A stretch of 64,000 nucleotides of DNA, taken from contig CAJIZA010000001.1 in the NCBI GenBank assembly GCA_905181815.1, forward strand, positions 682,001 through 746,000, read 5' to 3'. This DNA is from an uncultured Planktomarina sp. GTDB lineage: Bacteria; Pseudomonadota; Alphaproteobacteria; Rhodobacterales; Rhodobacteraceae. How positions within the stretch are numbered: position 1 is the first letter of the stretch; each line of letters opens with the position of its first letter. Below are positions 45,544 through 54,611 of this stretch, one piece after another. The position numbers and the translations under genes are program-made. Below the pieces are notes generated by a model. It was not told the DNA's origin. It saw only the letters and a program-made list of their open reading frames with translations, and did not search any database.

Positions 45544-47601
45544 TCACATGCCCAATACAGCCTTTTTTTGGTCAGCCCATGTGTGGATCAAATGATCCAC
45601 AGCTAAACCAATAAACGCCACGCAAAGCCCAAGAACCAGGCCATTGCCTATACCGTTTTTATCCGAAAGGGCTTTGAGAATGTATTGGCCCAAATCCTCA
45701 GTGCCAATCATCGCACCGATAATAACCATGAAAAGGGCGAAAACAACAGTTTGATTGAGGCCCAACATGATGTGCGGAAAGGCCAGCGGCATTTCAATTT
45801 TTACCCACCGCTGCATACGATTAACTCCCGACATAGAGGCGGCGTCCTGCAAAGTAGCCGGCACGCTACGCAGACCTTCAACCGTGTAACGAATTGCTGG
45901 AATAGTTGCATAGACGATCACCGCTAGAAGAACAGAAGTGTCGGTCACGCCAAACAGCATGATAACCGGAATCAGATAAATGAAAGAGGGAAAGGTTTGC
46001 AGCGTGTCGCAGACAATTAAAATAGCTCGGCTTGCCAAAGAAGTTTGAGCACAAAGCGAGCCAATCACCAGCCCAAAGATCGCAGAAACTATCACCGCAA
46101 ACGATGTCATATAGGCGGTGATCAATGCCCGGTCCCACCACTCCGTAAAGGCTATGAACAATAAAAAACCACCCACAATCACTGCGGAGCGCAACCCGCC
46201 AATGATAAAGCCAATGCCCATAATAAGTACAAAAGTTGCACTGACAGGCATGCCTAAAAAGGCAGTTTTCATGGGCATCAAAACGTCTAAAATCAGCCTG
46301 TTGTTAAATGCTTGCAACCCATGATACCAATTTTCAACCATCCAATCGACCCCTGACTGCCAAAATGGCTCAGTGGTGATACCCTGGTTGTGAGGGATGA
46401 GATAGAAGTAGTTTATGCCACCAGAAAAAACCAAATTTCCCAGAAAACTCAAGAGGAGACACAGCCCGAACACGGCCAAAAACATCACCCTGTATTGATG
46501 ACGCCGAAAGAAACTTTCATCTGGAAAATAATCAGTTTGTCGATTAGCCCAAGCCAAAGACAGCTTGTCCAGAACAACCGCGATCAAAACGATGCAAATT
46601 CCAAGTTCAAGCGCCTGCCCAATGCGTAATTGGTTTAGAGCCAAAAGCAGGTTAAAACCTAAGCCTTTCGCGCCGATGAATGACGCAATTACCGCCATAG
46701 CCAAACATTGCATGATCACCTGGTTGGTGCCAATCAAGATATCACGCCGGGCTGTCGGTATGAGAACTTTGTACAACATTTGACGATTGGTGCAGCCATT
46801 CATCGATCCAGCTTCCACTACTTCCGCCGGCACCCGTTTCAACCCCAGCAGTGTCAAGCGGATCATAGGCGGTGTCGCAAAAATGATAGTAGCAATGGCG
46901 CCAGCATGGTCGCCTACGCCAAAAAACACCATCACCGGAATGAGATATGAAAAATGCGGCATGGTTTGGGCCACATTCAATAATGGTTTAAGAATGGTTT
47001 CCGTTGTTACGCTCTTGTAAGCCGCAGTTCCCAGCCCCATCCCCAAAAGGCAAGACACCGGCGCAGCGATAAGCACAAAGGAGAGGGTCTCCATTGCAGG
47101 TTCCCACTGGCCAAAAATTGCGATATACGCTGTCGCAAGAGCTGTCAAAAGCGCTAGCCCAGTACCGCGCAGTGCATAGCCCATCACTATTGACGCACCG
47201 GAGACAACCGTCCAGGGCAACGCGGGCCAAACAGCCCATTCATGCTCATCGACAAAGTCCCAGCTGGTAAACGCCACTATGGTCTTGACCCCGCCCAAAA
47301 GGATATCGCGGATCAACTCGATACAAAACAATATCGAACGCGAAAAGCCGCGCGTCAGTTCACGGACCAATGCAGAGGTCTCATATTCTTCGAGATCAGG
47401 ATCATATACCTCGACTGGAAACCACTCATACATGAGGTTTTCTGCAAATCCATTAATAGCCCCAGGCAAACCAGCAAACAAAGCAGGGAAACGCCAAAGA
47501 ACATTCGTCTCTGACGGTTCGATGGCAAAGCACAGGGTTAAAAACACTACCACGAGGAGGATAAACTGGGCCAGCTTGCTGCGTGGGATCAAATAGGACA
47601 T
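45544..47601 (-). CDS. ABC transporter permease, two permease domains fused (betaine/proline/TMAO type)
   Basis: A 685-residue inner-membrane protein in which two OpuAB/ProW-like permease domains are joined head to tail. Each carries its own EAA-type loop contacting the ATPase: EAGSMNGCTNRQMLYKVLIP near residue 255 and DAASMSGVNRMQRWVKIEMP near 590. Between them is a middle region with extra helices. It is the last gene of the binding protein-ATPase-permease unit and sits 9 bp after the ATPase gene. The fused form and gene neighbourhood recall the TmoXWV trimethylamine N-oxide importer; glycine betaine or proline are alternatives. Confidence 0.85.
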   Translation of the reverse strand: MSYLIPRSKLAQFILLVVVFLTLCFAIEPSETNVLWRFPALFAGLPGAINGFAENLMYEWFPVEVYDPDLEEYETSALVRELTRGFSRSILFCIELIRDILLGGVKTIVAFTSWDFVDEHEWAVWPALPWTVVSGASIVMGYALRGTGLALLTALATAYIAIFGQWEPAMETLSFVLIAAPVSCLLGMGLGTAAYKSVTTETILKPLLNVAQTMPHFSYLIPVMVFFGVGDHAGAIATIIFATPPMIRLTLLGLKRVPAEVVEAGSMNGCTNRQMLYKVLIPTARRDILIGTNQVIMQCLAMAVIASFIGAKGLGFNLLLALNQLRIGQALELGICIVLIAVVLDKLSLAWANRQTDYFPDESFFRRHQYRVMFLAVFGLCLLLSFLGNLVFSGGINYFYLIPHNQGITTEPFWQSGVDWMVENWYHGLQAFNNRLILDVLMPMKTAFLGMPVSATFVLIMGIGFIIGGLRSAVIVGGFLLFIAFTEWWDRALITAYMTSFAVIVSAIFGLVIGSLCAQTSLASRAILIVCDTLQTFPSFIYLIPVIMLFGVTDTSVLLAVIVYATIPAIRYTVEGLRSVPATLQDAASMSGVNRMQRWVKIEMPLAFPHIMLGLNQTVVFALFMVIIGAMIGTEDLGQYILKALSDKNGIGNGLVLGLCVAFIGLAVDHLIHTWADQKKAVLGM

Positions 47602-47610
47602 GGACCCACC

Positions 47611-48648
47611 CTAAGCCACGCCTACAGCGACAGGGGAGGCGCCAAACAGCATACTAATAATCTTCGACGCATGTATGGAGCCTACCACAGCACCCTGCCC
47701 GTCCACGACCGCAACCTTTTTTGGTTCGGTCAAAATCGCCTCTGCCACCGTTTGGATGATGGCATCCTGCGCAACTCGCAATTCCGACAGCTGCGAAGCA
47801 TCAACCGATGGCTCCATAATAGAGCCGATGGTCAGAACTTTTTCCCGTGGCACTTCTTCAGTAAACTTGCGCACATATTCCGTGGCGGGATTTAAAATGA
47901 TGTTGGCCGGTTTGTCCAATTGTTCAATCACACCGTCTTTCATGATTGCAATGCGATCTGCCAGTCTTAGCGCTTCAGAAAAATCATGGGTTACAAAAAG
48001 GATTGTCTTTTTCAACACCCCCTGAAGCCGTAAAAATTCGTCCTGCATTTCTTTACGGATCAGTGGATCCAATGCAGAAAACGGCTCGTCCAAAAACCAA
48101 ATATCTGGCTCTACCGCAAGCGAACGAGCGATGCCCACCCTTTGCTGCTGGCCACCAGACAATTGCCGAGGGAAATAATTCTCGCGACCGTGGAGCCCCA
48201 CCAACTCCACCATATCCATGGCTCGAGCCATACTATCCGCGGTAGGCTGGCCTTTGACCTGCAAAGGAAAGGCGATATTTTCAAGTACGGTCTTGTGCGG
48301 CAACAGGCCAAAACTTTGAAAAACCATTCCCATTTTATTGCGGCGCAGCTCAATCAATTGATTGGGAGACAATGCACGCAAATCTTCCCCATCAATCAAG
48401 ATTTTGCCTGCGGTAGCGTCTGTGAGGCGTGAAATGCAACGCAAAAGTGTTGATTTTCCTGAACCAGACAGGCCCATCACGACCAATATCATAATCTTCA
48501 TACAAATCAAAACTAGGAATGTTTTAGCGTCAACCAGCCCGTTGGACTGCGCTAGTAATTTCTTAGCATTCTCGCCAAAAACTTTGTAGACAGAAGAGCA
48601 TTTTATAACGGGTTTTACCCGATTTTCGGCGGATATTTGCAAAGACAT
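47611..48648 (-). CDS. Quaternary-amine ABC transporter ATP-binding protein, damaged before Walker A
   Basis: ProV/OpuAA-type ATPase with Walker A GLSGSGKST near residue 59, the signature LSGGQQQRVGIARSLA near 163, Walker B DIWFLDEPFSALDP near 183, and a C-terminal CBS-like regulatory part. Between VDAKTF (near 45) and ILVVMG (near 55) only about nine atypical residues (LVLICMKIM) replace the roughly 21 expected. An adjacent frame at 48494-48514 reads SFDLYED, matching the family piece ASFDVYEGE. So a deletion plus a second indel has altered the first beta strands and A-loop while the frame stayed open. The start at 48648 has AGGAACTCAAT upstream. Confidence 0.82.
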   Translation of the reverse strand: MSLQISAENRVKPVIKCSSVYKVFGENAKKLLAQSNGLVDAKTFLVLICMKIMILVVMGLSGSGKSTLLRCISRLTDATAGKILIDGEDLRALSPNQLIELRRNKMGMVFQSFGLLPHKTVLENIAFPLQVKGQPTADSMARAMDMVELVGLHGRENYFPRQLSGGQQQRVGIARSLAVEPDIWFLDEPFSALDPLIRKEMQDEFLRLQGVLKKTILFVTHDFSEALRLADRIAIMKDGVIEQLDKPANIILNPATEYVRKFTEEVPREKVLTIGSIMEPSVDASQLSELRVAQDAIIQTVAEAILTEPKKVAVVDGQGAVVGSIHASKIISMLFGASPVAVGVA

Positions 48649-48776
48649 ATTGAGTTCCTAATGAGCGTCGGGGACTGCCAAATTGTGCATGATAAGATCA
48701 GTTTTAAGCAAAAAAGTGATCATGGATCAACAAGCAAAACATATGAGGGAGGTGAGCCAGAACTCAAAGCATTGGA

Positions 48777-48804
48777 TCCTGCAACGCGTTCCAGCGTTGC
48801 AGGA
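48777..48804 (-). promoter_or_regulatory. Hairpin between binding-protein and ATPase genes
   Basis: Perfect 11-bp inverted repeat, TCCTGCAACGC and GCGTTGCAGGA, with a 6-base loop. It sits 12 bases after the stop of the binding-protein gene. No T run follows, so it is likely a transcript-stabilising or partial attenuator hairpin that keeps the binding protein more abundant than the membrane parts, as in many ABC operons. Confidence 0.68.
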
Positions 48805-48815
48805 CTTGTTAAACC

Positions 48816-49757
48816 TTATTCAGTGAAAGGCTTCCAAACATCTTCATGAGCAGACAACCATTTTTTTGCAGCGTCTTGATGGCTCATCTTTTCGATGTCG
48901 ACCAAAGCGGCCATCTGCCCTATGTCCGTTGATGTAAAGGAGATCTTGCTGAAAGCCGTGTAAGCCGCTGGGTGGGTTTTAGGGAATTTATAGTTAGCCG
49001 CTTTTTTCAGCCAGCCTTTTGGAGATCCGCAGGCACCATTCCCACCATCACCGACCCTACACCCATCAAAGTATTCTGGAAATTCGATGAACACAAAGCC
49101 TTCTGCATCTGTAAAGTTTGGTGTCCAGTTGAAGGTGATTACACCGCGGCGGTCTTTCTTTGCAGATTCCAATTCTGCCCAGAGAGCATCGGCCGAGCCT
49201 GCAAATTTAACCATATATTTGTCGTCCAAGCCCAAACCTGCCAACCGTTCCGGCATTTGATTACCATGCCAGCTTTGCGGACCTTCTAACCAACGGCCTT
49301 TGCCACCTGAATCTGCGGTTGCGAAAACCTCTGGGCAATTTGCCAGGGCTTCCCATTTAGGCAGACCAGGGCAGAGATTGTCATCGATCACATATTGCGG
49401 CACGCCCATTTCTTCGAGCGTCATTGCAGCATGGGTACCCGCATCAATGATGCCGCCTTTTTGCATCGCGTTGTAAAAAGAAGCGCCAAACGTAGATTGC
49501 CACACTTCGTGCGAAATGGTCACATCGCCGTTTCGGATGGCTTCATATACGGCCTGAGTGTCTGCAGGCACATATTCGACATTATTACCCATGCTTTCGA
49601 ATATGCCCCCAATCACATAGGCCATCACGACTTGGCTGGACCAATTATGTGTTGGTATAACAATAGGTTTACTAGAATCTGCTGCCATTGCCGGGCTAGA
49701 AACCGCAGTCAGAGACAGTGACATAGCAACGGCTATGTTGCGTGTAAGTTTTTTCAT
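48816..49757 (-). CDS. Quaternary-amine (ProX/TmoX-like) ABC transporter substrate-binding protein
   Basis: Periplasmic binding protein, 313 residues. A signal peptide (basic start, then VAMSLSLTAVSSPAMA) ends near residue 26. Aromatic positions that build a cation-pi cage in this family are visible: HNWSSQVVMAY near 41, HEVWQSTFGA near 84, GPQSWHGNQ near 155 and ITFNWTPNF near 207. I start at the ATG at 49757, preceded by GGGAGATTGAA. TMAO, glycine betaine or choline are the possible ligands. The gene is transcribed away from soxB, with the shared region between. Confidence 0.86.
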   Translation of the reverse strand: MKKLTRNIAVAMSLSLTAVSSPAMAADSSKPIVIPTHNWSSQVVMAYVIGGIFESMGNNVEYVPADTQAVYEAIRNGDVTISHEVWQSTFGASFYNAMQKGGIIDAGTHAAMTLEEMGVPQYVIDDNLCPGLPKWEALANCPEVFATADSGGKGRWLEGPQSWHGNQMPERLAGLGLDDKYMVKFAGSADALWAELESAKKDRRGVITFNWTPNFTDAEGFVFIEFPEYFDGCRVGDGGNGACGSPKGWLKKAANYKFPKTHPAAYTAFSKISFTSTDIGQMAALVDIEKMSHQDAAKKWLSAHEDVWKPFTE

Positions 49758-50109
49758 TTCAATCTCCCGAATTGAGCGGCACATTCGCCGCAGCTGAGTT
49801 GCTTGCTTTTATATGAGACGCAGTCTCACTATCGCGAAGCCATACTTTTTTTAATATCTTCGAATTGACATTGTATTACAAGAGAAGGGTCCATGACACA
49901 TACCGTGCGTAATTTTTCCTATCAGTCAAGTTTTATTCTTTTAAATATATTTTTTAAACCGTCGAACCTAATTTAATCAGCCTGTCGATGCTTAAAACAA
50001 ACGCGCAATAGGCCAAAACACTCCTGGTCGGAAAACACGTAGAGTTTGTCCGATTTCAACCTGAATTCAGGCACCCAATTAGTCACACTCACTTGGAGGA
50101 GTATGAGCG
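49758..50109. other. 352-bp divergent intergenic region between the binding protein and soxB
   Basis: No gene is seen. It is A+T-rich in the middle and likely holds promoters for both directions. A 15-base palindrome, TGAGACGCAGTCTCA (49814-49828), lies 57-71 bases upstream of the binding-protein start. A strong GGAGGAG ribosome site at 50095-50101 serves soxB. No riboswitch-like fold is apparent by eye. Confidence 0.5.
49814..49828. promoter_or_regulatory. 15-bp palindrome, candidate operator for the amine importer
   Basis: TGAGAC-GCA-GTCTCA has perfect 6-bp arms around a 3-base centre. It lies upstream of the binding-protein gene, on the side facing soxB. The only support is symmetry and position; a binding regulator is unknown, though AraC-type and XRE-type regulators are encoded about 6 kb away. 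Confidence 0.35.
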
Positions 50110-51359
50110 ATGCGCTATTCAGGTCTGCGAGTTATCAAAGAGGCCCTCACCGGTCACAAAGGCTGGACGCCCGCATGGCGAGACGCGGAGCCACGATCTC
50201 AATATGACTACATCATCATCGGGGGTGGGGGCCACGGACTGGCAACCGCTTATTATCTCGCCCGAAATCATGGAGCGAAAAACGTTGCAGTGTTAGAGAA
50301 AGGCTGGATTGGCGGCGGCAACGTTGGCGGCACACGACAATCATCCGTTCCAACTACCTATTGGATGGCAATGAGCCTTTTTATGAGCATTCCTTGAAAC
50401 TTTGGGAGGGTCTTGAGCAAGATTTGAATTACAATGCGATGGTCAGCCAACGCGGCATTCTCAATTTAATTCATTCCGACGCACAGCGCGATGCATTCAC
50501 CAGACGCGGCAATGCGATGATATTAAATGGGGCAGATGCGGATTTGCTTAGCACGGAAATTATCCAAAAGCGTTACCCATTTCTCAATGTTAGCAACGCT
50601 CGTTTCCCAATCAAGGGCGGTTTAGCCCAACATCGCGGAGGCACCGTACGCCATGATGCGGTGGCTTGGGGCTATGCTCGCGGGGCCGATCAAATGGGCG
50701 TTGATATTATCCAAAACTGCGAAGTCACAGGCTTTCGCATTAAAGGTGGCGAATGCCTCGGGGTTGAAACCAGCCGTGGCTATGTCGCCGGTGGCAAAAT
50801 CGCCGCCTGTGTGGCTGGATCCTCAGGCCGGTTGATGGGCAAGGCTAATATGCGCTTACCTATTGAAAGCCATGTGCTTCAGGCTTTTGTCTCAGAGGGA
50901 CTCAAGCCGGTGCTGCCCGGTGTAATCACTTTTGGTGCCGGACATTTCTATTGTAGCCAATCTGATAAAGGTGGGCTTGTTTTTGGCGGAGATCTTGACG
51001 GCTACAATTCCTACGCACAGCGCGGCAATCTTCCAGTGGTTGAGGATGTTTGCGAAGGAGCAATGGCTATTTTCCCTATGCTAGGCCGAGTGCGCCTTTT
51101 ACGCATGTGGGGCGGCATCATGGATATGTCCATGGATGGCTCGCCCATCATAGACCGCACCCACATTGAAGGCCTCTATTTCAATGGCGGCTGGTGTTAT
51201 GGTGGCTTCAAAGCCACGCCCGCATCCGGCTGGTGCTATGCCCATTTGTTAGCCACAGATGCCCCCCATGAGTTTGCCAAGGCCTATCGTTTTGATCGGT
51301 TCGAAAAAGGACTAATGATTGATGAAAAAGGCGTGGGCAACAACCCACAACTACATTAG
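50110..51359 (+). pseudogene. soxB: Sarcosine oxidase subunit beta, frameshifted
   Basis: Flavoprotein subunit that oxidises sarcosine-type N-methyl compounds. It opens with [20 protein letters not shown], then the FAD dinucleotide motif [20 protein letters not shown]. The frame is lost around 50326-50334, where the family sequence [11 protein letters not shown] is expected: the DNA has one base fewer (GGCGGCACACGAC against GGCCGCAACACGAC). The first frame then stops at 50395-50397, while the rest ([20 protein letters not shown] to GVGNNPQLH) is open in the next frame to 51359. Both halves are otherwise well kept. Either a recent disabling deletion or a sequence error. Confidence 0.9.
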
Positions 51360-51372
51360 GAGCAAAGGTGAC

Positions 51373-51660
51373 ATGATTATTAACCATCCACTTCTTGGCC
51401 CGCGCGACAGTGCGGAATTTACCTACATGGGGGATGCAAAACAGATAGATCGTCCCGATTGGCAAAGCCCAAACGCTTTGGCACAATTCATTGATTACGC
51501 CTACATGCGAGACAATCCCGCTGGTGCACATCGCGAGCTTTGGTACCACGAGCAGGGCGATCGCTCGTTTTTAGTTGTTACCCGCGACACGACCACACAC
51601 GAAATTTTCTCTGTTGAACTGGCCAGCGATGTGGCCCGCATCCAAGGACGCATCGCATGA
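51373..51660 (+). CDS. soxD: Sarcosine oxidase subunit delta, without zinc cysteines
   Basis: Small subunit of a heterotetrameric sarcosine-oxidase-type enzyme, 95 residues from the ATG at 51373 (AAAGGTGAC upstream). RDNPAGAHRELWYHEQGDRS and VTRDTTTHEIFSVELAS match the family. The N-terminus reads MIINHPLLGPRDSAEFTY, where classic SoxD has CPxCGxR: the zinc-binding Cys pair is absent. This fits a second, betaine-linked branch of SoxD proteins, or drift. It overlaps soxA by 4 bp and sits 13 bp after soxB. Confidence 0.88.
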   Translation: MIINHPLLGPRDSAEFTYMGDAKQIDRPDWQSPNALAQFIDYAYMRDNPAGAHRELWYHEQGDRSFLVVTRDTTTHEIFSVELASDVARIQGRIA

Positions 51661-54611
51661 GCCAAATCAATCGCCTAGTAGGCGGACAAGTTGACCGCGA
51701 CCAAACACTGAATTTCACCTTTGATGGAAAACCCTACCAAGGCCATGCGGGCGACACGTTGGCCAGTGCGCTTTTGGCAAATGGCGTGCGCCTCATGGCC
51801 CGTTCGTTTAAATACCACCGCCCACGCGGTGTGTTAACCGCCGGATCAGAAGAACCAAACGCCATGTTCGAACTACGAGACGGGGCGCGCCGAGAACCCA
51901 ACACCCGCGCCACTACATCCGAATTGTTTGATGGTCTCATCGCGAAATCACAAAATAAAATTGGCTCTCTAAGCTTTGATTTTATGGCTATAAATGACCA
52001 ATTTTCGAATTTTCTTACCGCTGGATTTTACTATAAAACCTTCATGTGGCCCGCCGCCTTTTGGGAAAAAGTCTACGAGCCGATTATTCGCAGGGCCGCT
52101 GGCCTAGGCAGCATCAGCTTGCAAGATGACCCCGATGACTATGACCGCGGTTTTCTGCATTGTGATCTTCTAATCATCGGTGCGGGTCCGGCCGGACTTG
52201 CCGCTGCGCTGACCGCTGGTCGCGCTGGAGCGCAGGTGATCTTGGCCGATGAGGATTTTACCCTTGGGGGTCGTCTAAATTCAGAACGTTTAAACTTCGC
52301 CGATCAAAGCGGTTCAGACTGGGCTGTACAAACCCTGGCGGAGCTGGTCGGTCTGCCGAATGTCCGAGTGATGGCGCGGACTACGGTGCTAGGCGCCTTC
52401 GATCATGGTATTTATGGCGCCTTGGAGCGAGTCTCAGACCACTTGCTCCAACCCGCTCCTGGCAAACCACGACAAATGCTTTGGCGGATCTACGCCAAAG
52501 GTAGCCTGCTCTGCGCAGGAGCGACTGAGCGACCAATTGCTTTCGAAAACAATGATCGACCCGGCATCATGCTGGCTGGAGCCATGCGCAGTTATGCCAA
52601 CCGCTGGGCGGTGACGCCAGCTAACGAGGTAGCGGTCTTTACCAACAATGACGACGGACACAGAACCGCAACGGACCTGCACGCCAAAGGCGTCTCCATC
52701 GCAGCTGTGATCGACATTCGCCCAGATGCACCCCAAAGCCAACATTATGAAGTGATAGCAGGCGGCCAAGTGATCAACAGCCGTGGACGCTTGGGACTGA
52801 AATCTATCGATATCGCCCTACCGGGTGGCGACATCCGCCGGCTATCTTGCGGGGCTTTGGGTGTGTCAGGCGGCTGGAACCCTAATGTGCATTTGACCAG
52901 CCATCACCGCGGCCGGCCCGAATGGATGCCCAAAATTGCTGCTTTCGGCCCGCCCGCAGAGGGGCCAGCAGGTCTTCGCATAGCAGGTGCTGCCAAAGGT
53001 GATTTGTCGACCGCAGGCGCCCTGCGCGGCGGCGCAGAACAGGCTCATGGTTGGCTGAAAGATCTTGGTTTTACTCCAACCACACTCGATCTGCCAGAGA
53101 CCGAAGATGCTCACATCTCCATCACGCCATTTTGGGCGGTTAAAGGCTGTAAACGAGCTTGGCTAGACCAGCAAAACGACGTCACTGTAAAAGATGTGGA
53201 ACTCGCTCACAAAGAGAATTTCATAAGCGTTGAGCATCTCAAACGCTATACTACCCTTGGCATGGCAACAGACCAGGGCAAGACCTCCAATATGGGGGGC
53301 CTTGCGATTATGGCGGAACTTACGGGTAAAGCCATCCCTGAGGTAGGCACAACTATCTTTCGTCCCCCGTACACCCCAACCGCCATAGGCGCCTTTGCAG
53401 GGCGTGACCAAGGCAAAAAGTTTCGCCCTACCCGCCGGACTCCGAGCCATGTTTGGGCTGAAGAGCAAGGCGCGGTTTTTGTTGAAGTGGGCATGTGGTT
53501 GCGGGCGCAATGGTTTCCAAAAGAGGGCGAAACAGATTGGCGTCAATCGGTAGCTCGAGAGGTGTTAGCCACACGCAAATCCGTTGGCATTTGCGATGTG
53601 ACCACACTAGGTAAAATCGACGTACAAGGCGCAGATGCGGCTATATTTCTAAATAAAATCTATTGTAACGGTTTTGCTAAATTAGCGATAGGCAAAACTC
53701 GCTATGGATTGATGCTCCGCGAGGACGGTATCGCGATGGATGATGGTACCGCCGCCCGGCTGGCGGCAGATCACTTTGTAGTCACGACCACCACAGCCAA
53801 TGCCGTCTCAGTTTTTCGCCACATGGAATTTGCCCGCCAGTGCCTCTGGCCTAATCTTGACGTACAATTGATCTCAACCACAGAGGCCTGGGCGCAATAT
53901 GCGGTAGCGGGTCCAAATGCCCGGCAGTTGCTTCAGAAAGTTGTCGATCCAGAGTTTGATTTGTCCAATGACTCTTTTCCCTTCATGGCTTGCGCCAATA
54001 TTACAGTCTGTGGCGGGTTACGTGCCCGACTATTTAGGATCTCTTTCTCAGGCGAGCTTGCGTATGAGATTGCCGTGCCAACGCCCTATGGTGATGCAAT
54101 GATCCGGCGCCTCATGCAAGCTGGGATAGAATTTGACGCGACCCCCTATGGCACTGAAGCTCTGGGAGTAATGAGGATCGAAAAAGGTCATGCGGCGGGC
54201 AGTGAGCTCAACGGCACCACCACAGCTCTTAATCTTGGCATGGCGCGCATGGTCTCCAAAGCGAAAGACAGCATCGGTTCCACCCTGTCAGAACGCAGCG
54301 GGCTCAATGGTGAGGACGCCCTGAAACTAGTCGGATTGCGGCCAGTGAACTTTTCCGATCCTATTCCAGCTGGCAGTCACTTGATGCGCAAAGGCGATCC
54401 AGTGGATGCCGCACATGATCAAGGATATGTAACCTCTGCCTGTTTTTCGCCAAACTTGGGCCATGCCATCGCCCTAGCCTTAGTGACATCTGGAGACAGC
54501 CGCATGGGTGAAATCCTCAGACTTGTCAGTCCTTTGACGGGCTTTGATCACGACGTCGAAGTGGTCAGTGCTCATTTTATTGATCCTGAGGGGGAACGTC
54601 TGCGTGCATGA
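51657..54611 (+). CDS. soxA: Sarcosine oxidase subunit alpha
   Basis: Large subunit, 984 residues, full length and open. An N-terminal (2Fe-2S ferredoxin-like) region has LNFTFDGKPYQGHAGDTLAS and RSFKYHRPRGVLTAGSEEPN. An NAD/FAD-binding domain follows with LLIIGAGPAGLAAALTAGRA near residue 170, and a C-terminal folate-binding GcvT-like domain starts near 600 with ICDVTTLGKIDVQGADAA. The enzyme moves the methyl carbon of sarcosine to tetrahydrofolate. Its partner soxB is broken nearby, so activity is doubtful even though soxA looks intact. Confidence 0.93.
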   Translation: MSQINRLVGGQVDRDQTLNFTFDGKPYQGHAGDTLASALLANGVRLMARSFKYHRPRGVLTAGSEEPNAMFELRDGARREPNTRATTSELFDGLIAKSQNKIGSLSFDFMAINDQFSNFLTAGFYYKTFMWPAAFWEKVYEPIIRRAAGLGSISLQDDPDDYDRGFLHCDLLIIGAGPAGLAAALTAGRAGAQVILADEDFTLGGRLNSERLNFADQSGSDWAVQTLAELVGLPNVRVMARTTVLGAFDHGIYGALERVSDHLLQPAPGKPRQMLWRIYAKGSLLCAGATERPIAFENNDRPGIMLAGAMRSYANRWAVTPANEVAVFTNNDDGHRTATDLHAKGVSIAAVIDIRPDAPQSQHYEVIAGGQVINSRGRLGLKSIDIALPGGDIRRLSCGALGVSGGWNPNVHLTSHHRGRPEWMPKIAAFGPPAEGPAGLRIAGAAKGDLSTAGALRGGAEQAHGWLKDLGFTPTTLDLPETEDAHISITPFWAVKGCKRAWLDQQNDVTVKDVELAHKENFISVEHLKRYTTLGMATDQGKTSNMGGLAIMAELTGKAIPEVGTTIFRPPYTPTAIGAFAGRDQGKKFRPTRRTPSHVWAEEQGAVFVEVGMWLRAQWFPKEGETDWRQSVAREVLATRKSVGICDVTTLGKIDVQGADAAIFLNKIYCNGFAKLAIGKTRYGLMLREDGIAMDDGTAARLAADHFVVTTTTANAVSVFRHMEFARQCLWPNLDVQLISTTEAWAQYAVAGPNARQLLQKVVDPEFDLSNDSFPFMACANITVCGGLRARLFRISFSGELAYEIAVPTPYGDAMIRRLMQAGIEFDATPYGTEALGVMRIEKGHAAGSELNGTTTALNLGMARMVSKAKDSIGSTLSERSGLNGEDALKLVGLRPVNFSDPIPAGSHLMRKGDPVDAAHDQGYVTSACFSPNLGHAIALALVTSGDSRMGEILRLVSPLTGFDHDVEVVSAHFIDPEGERLRA

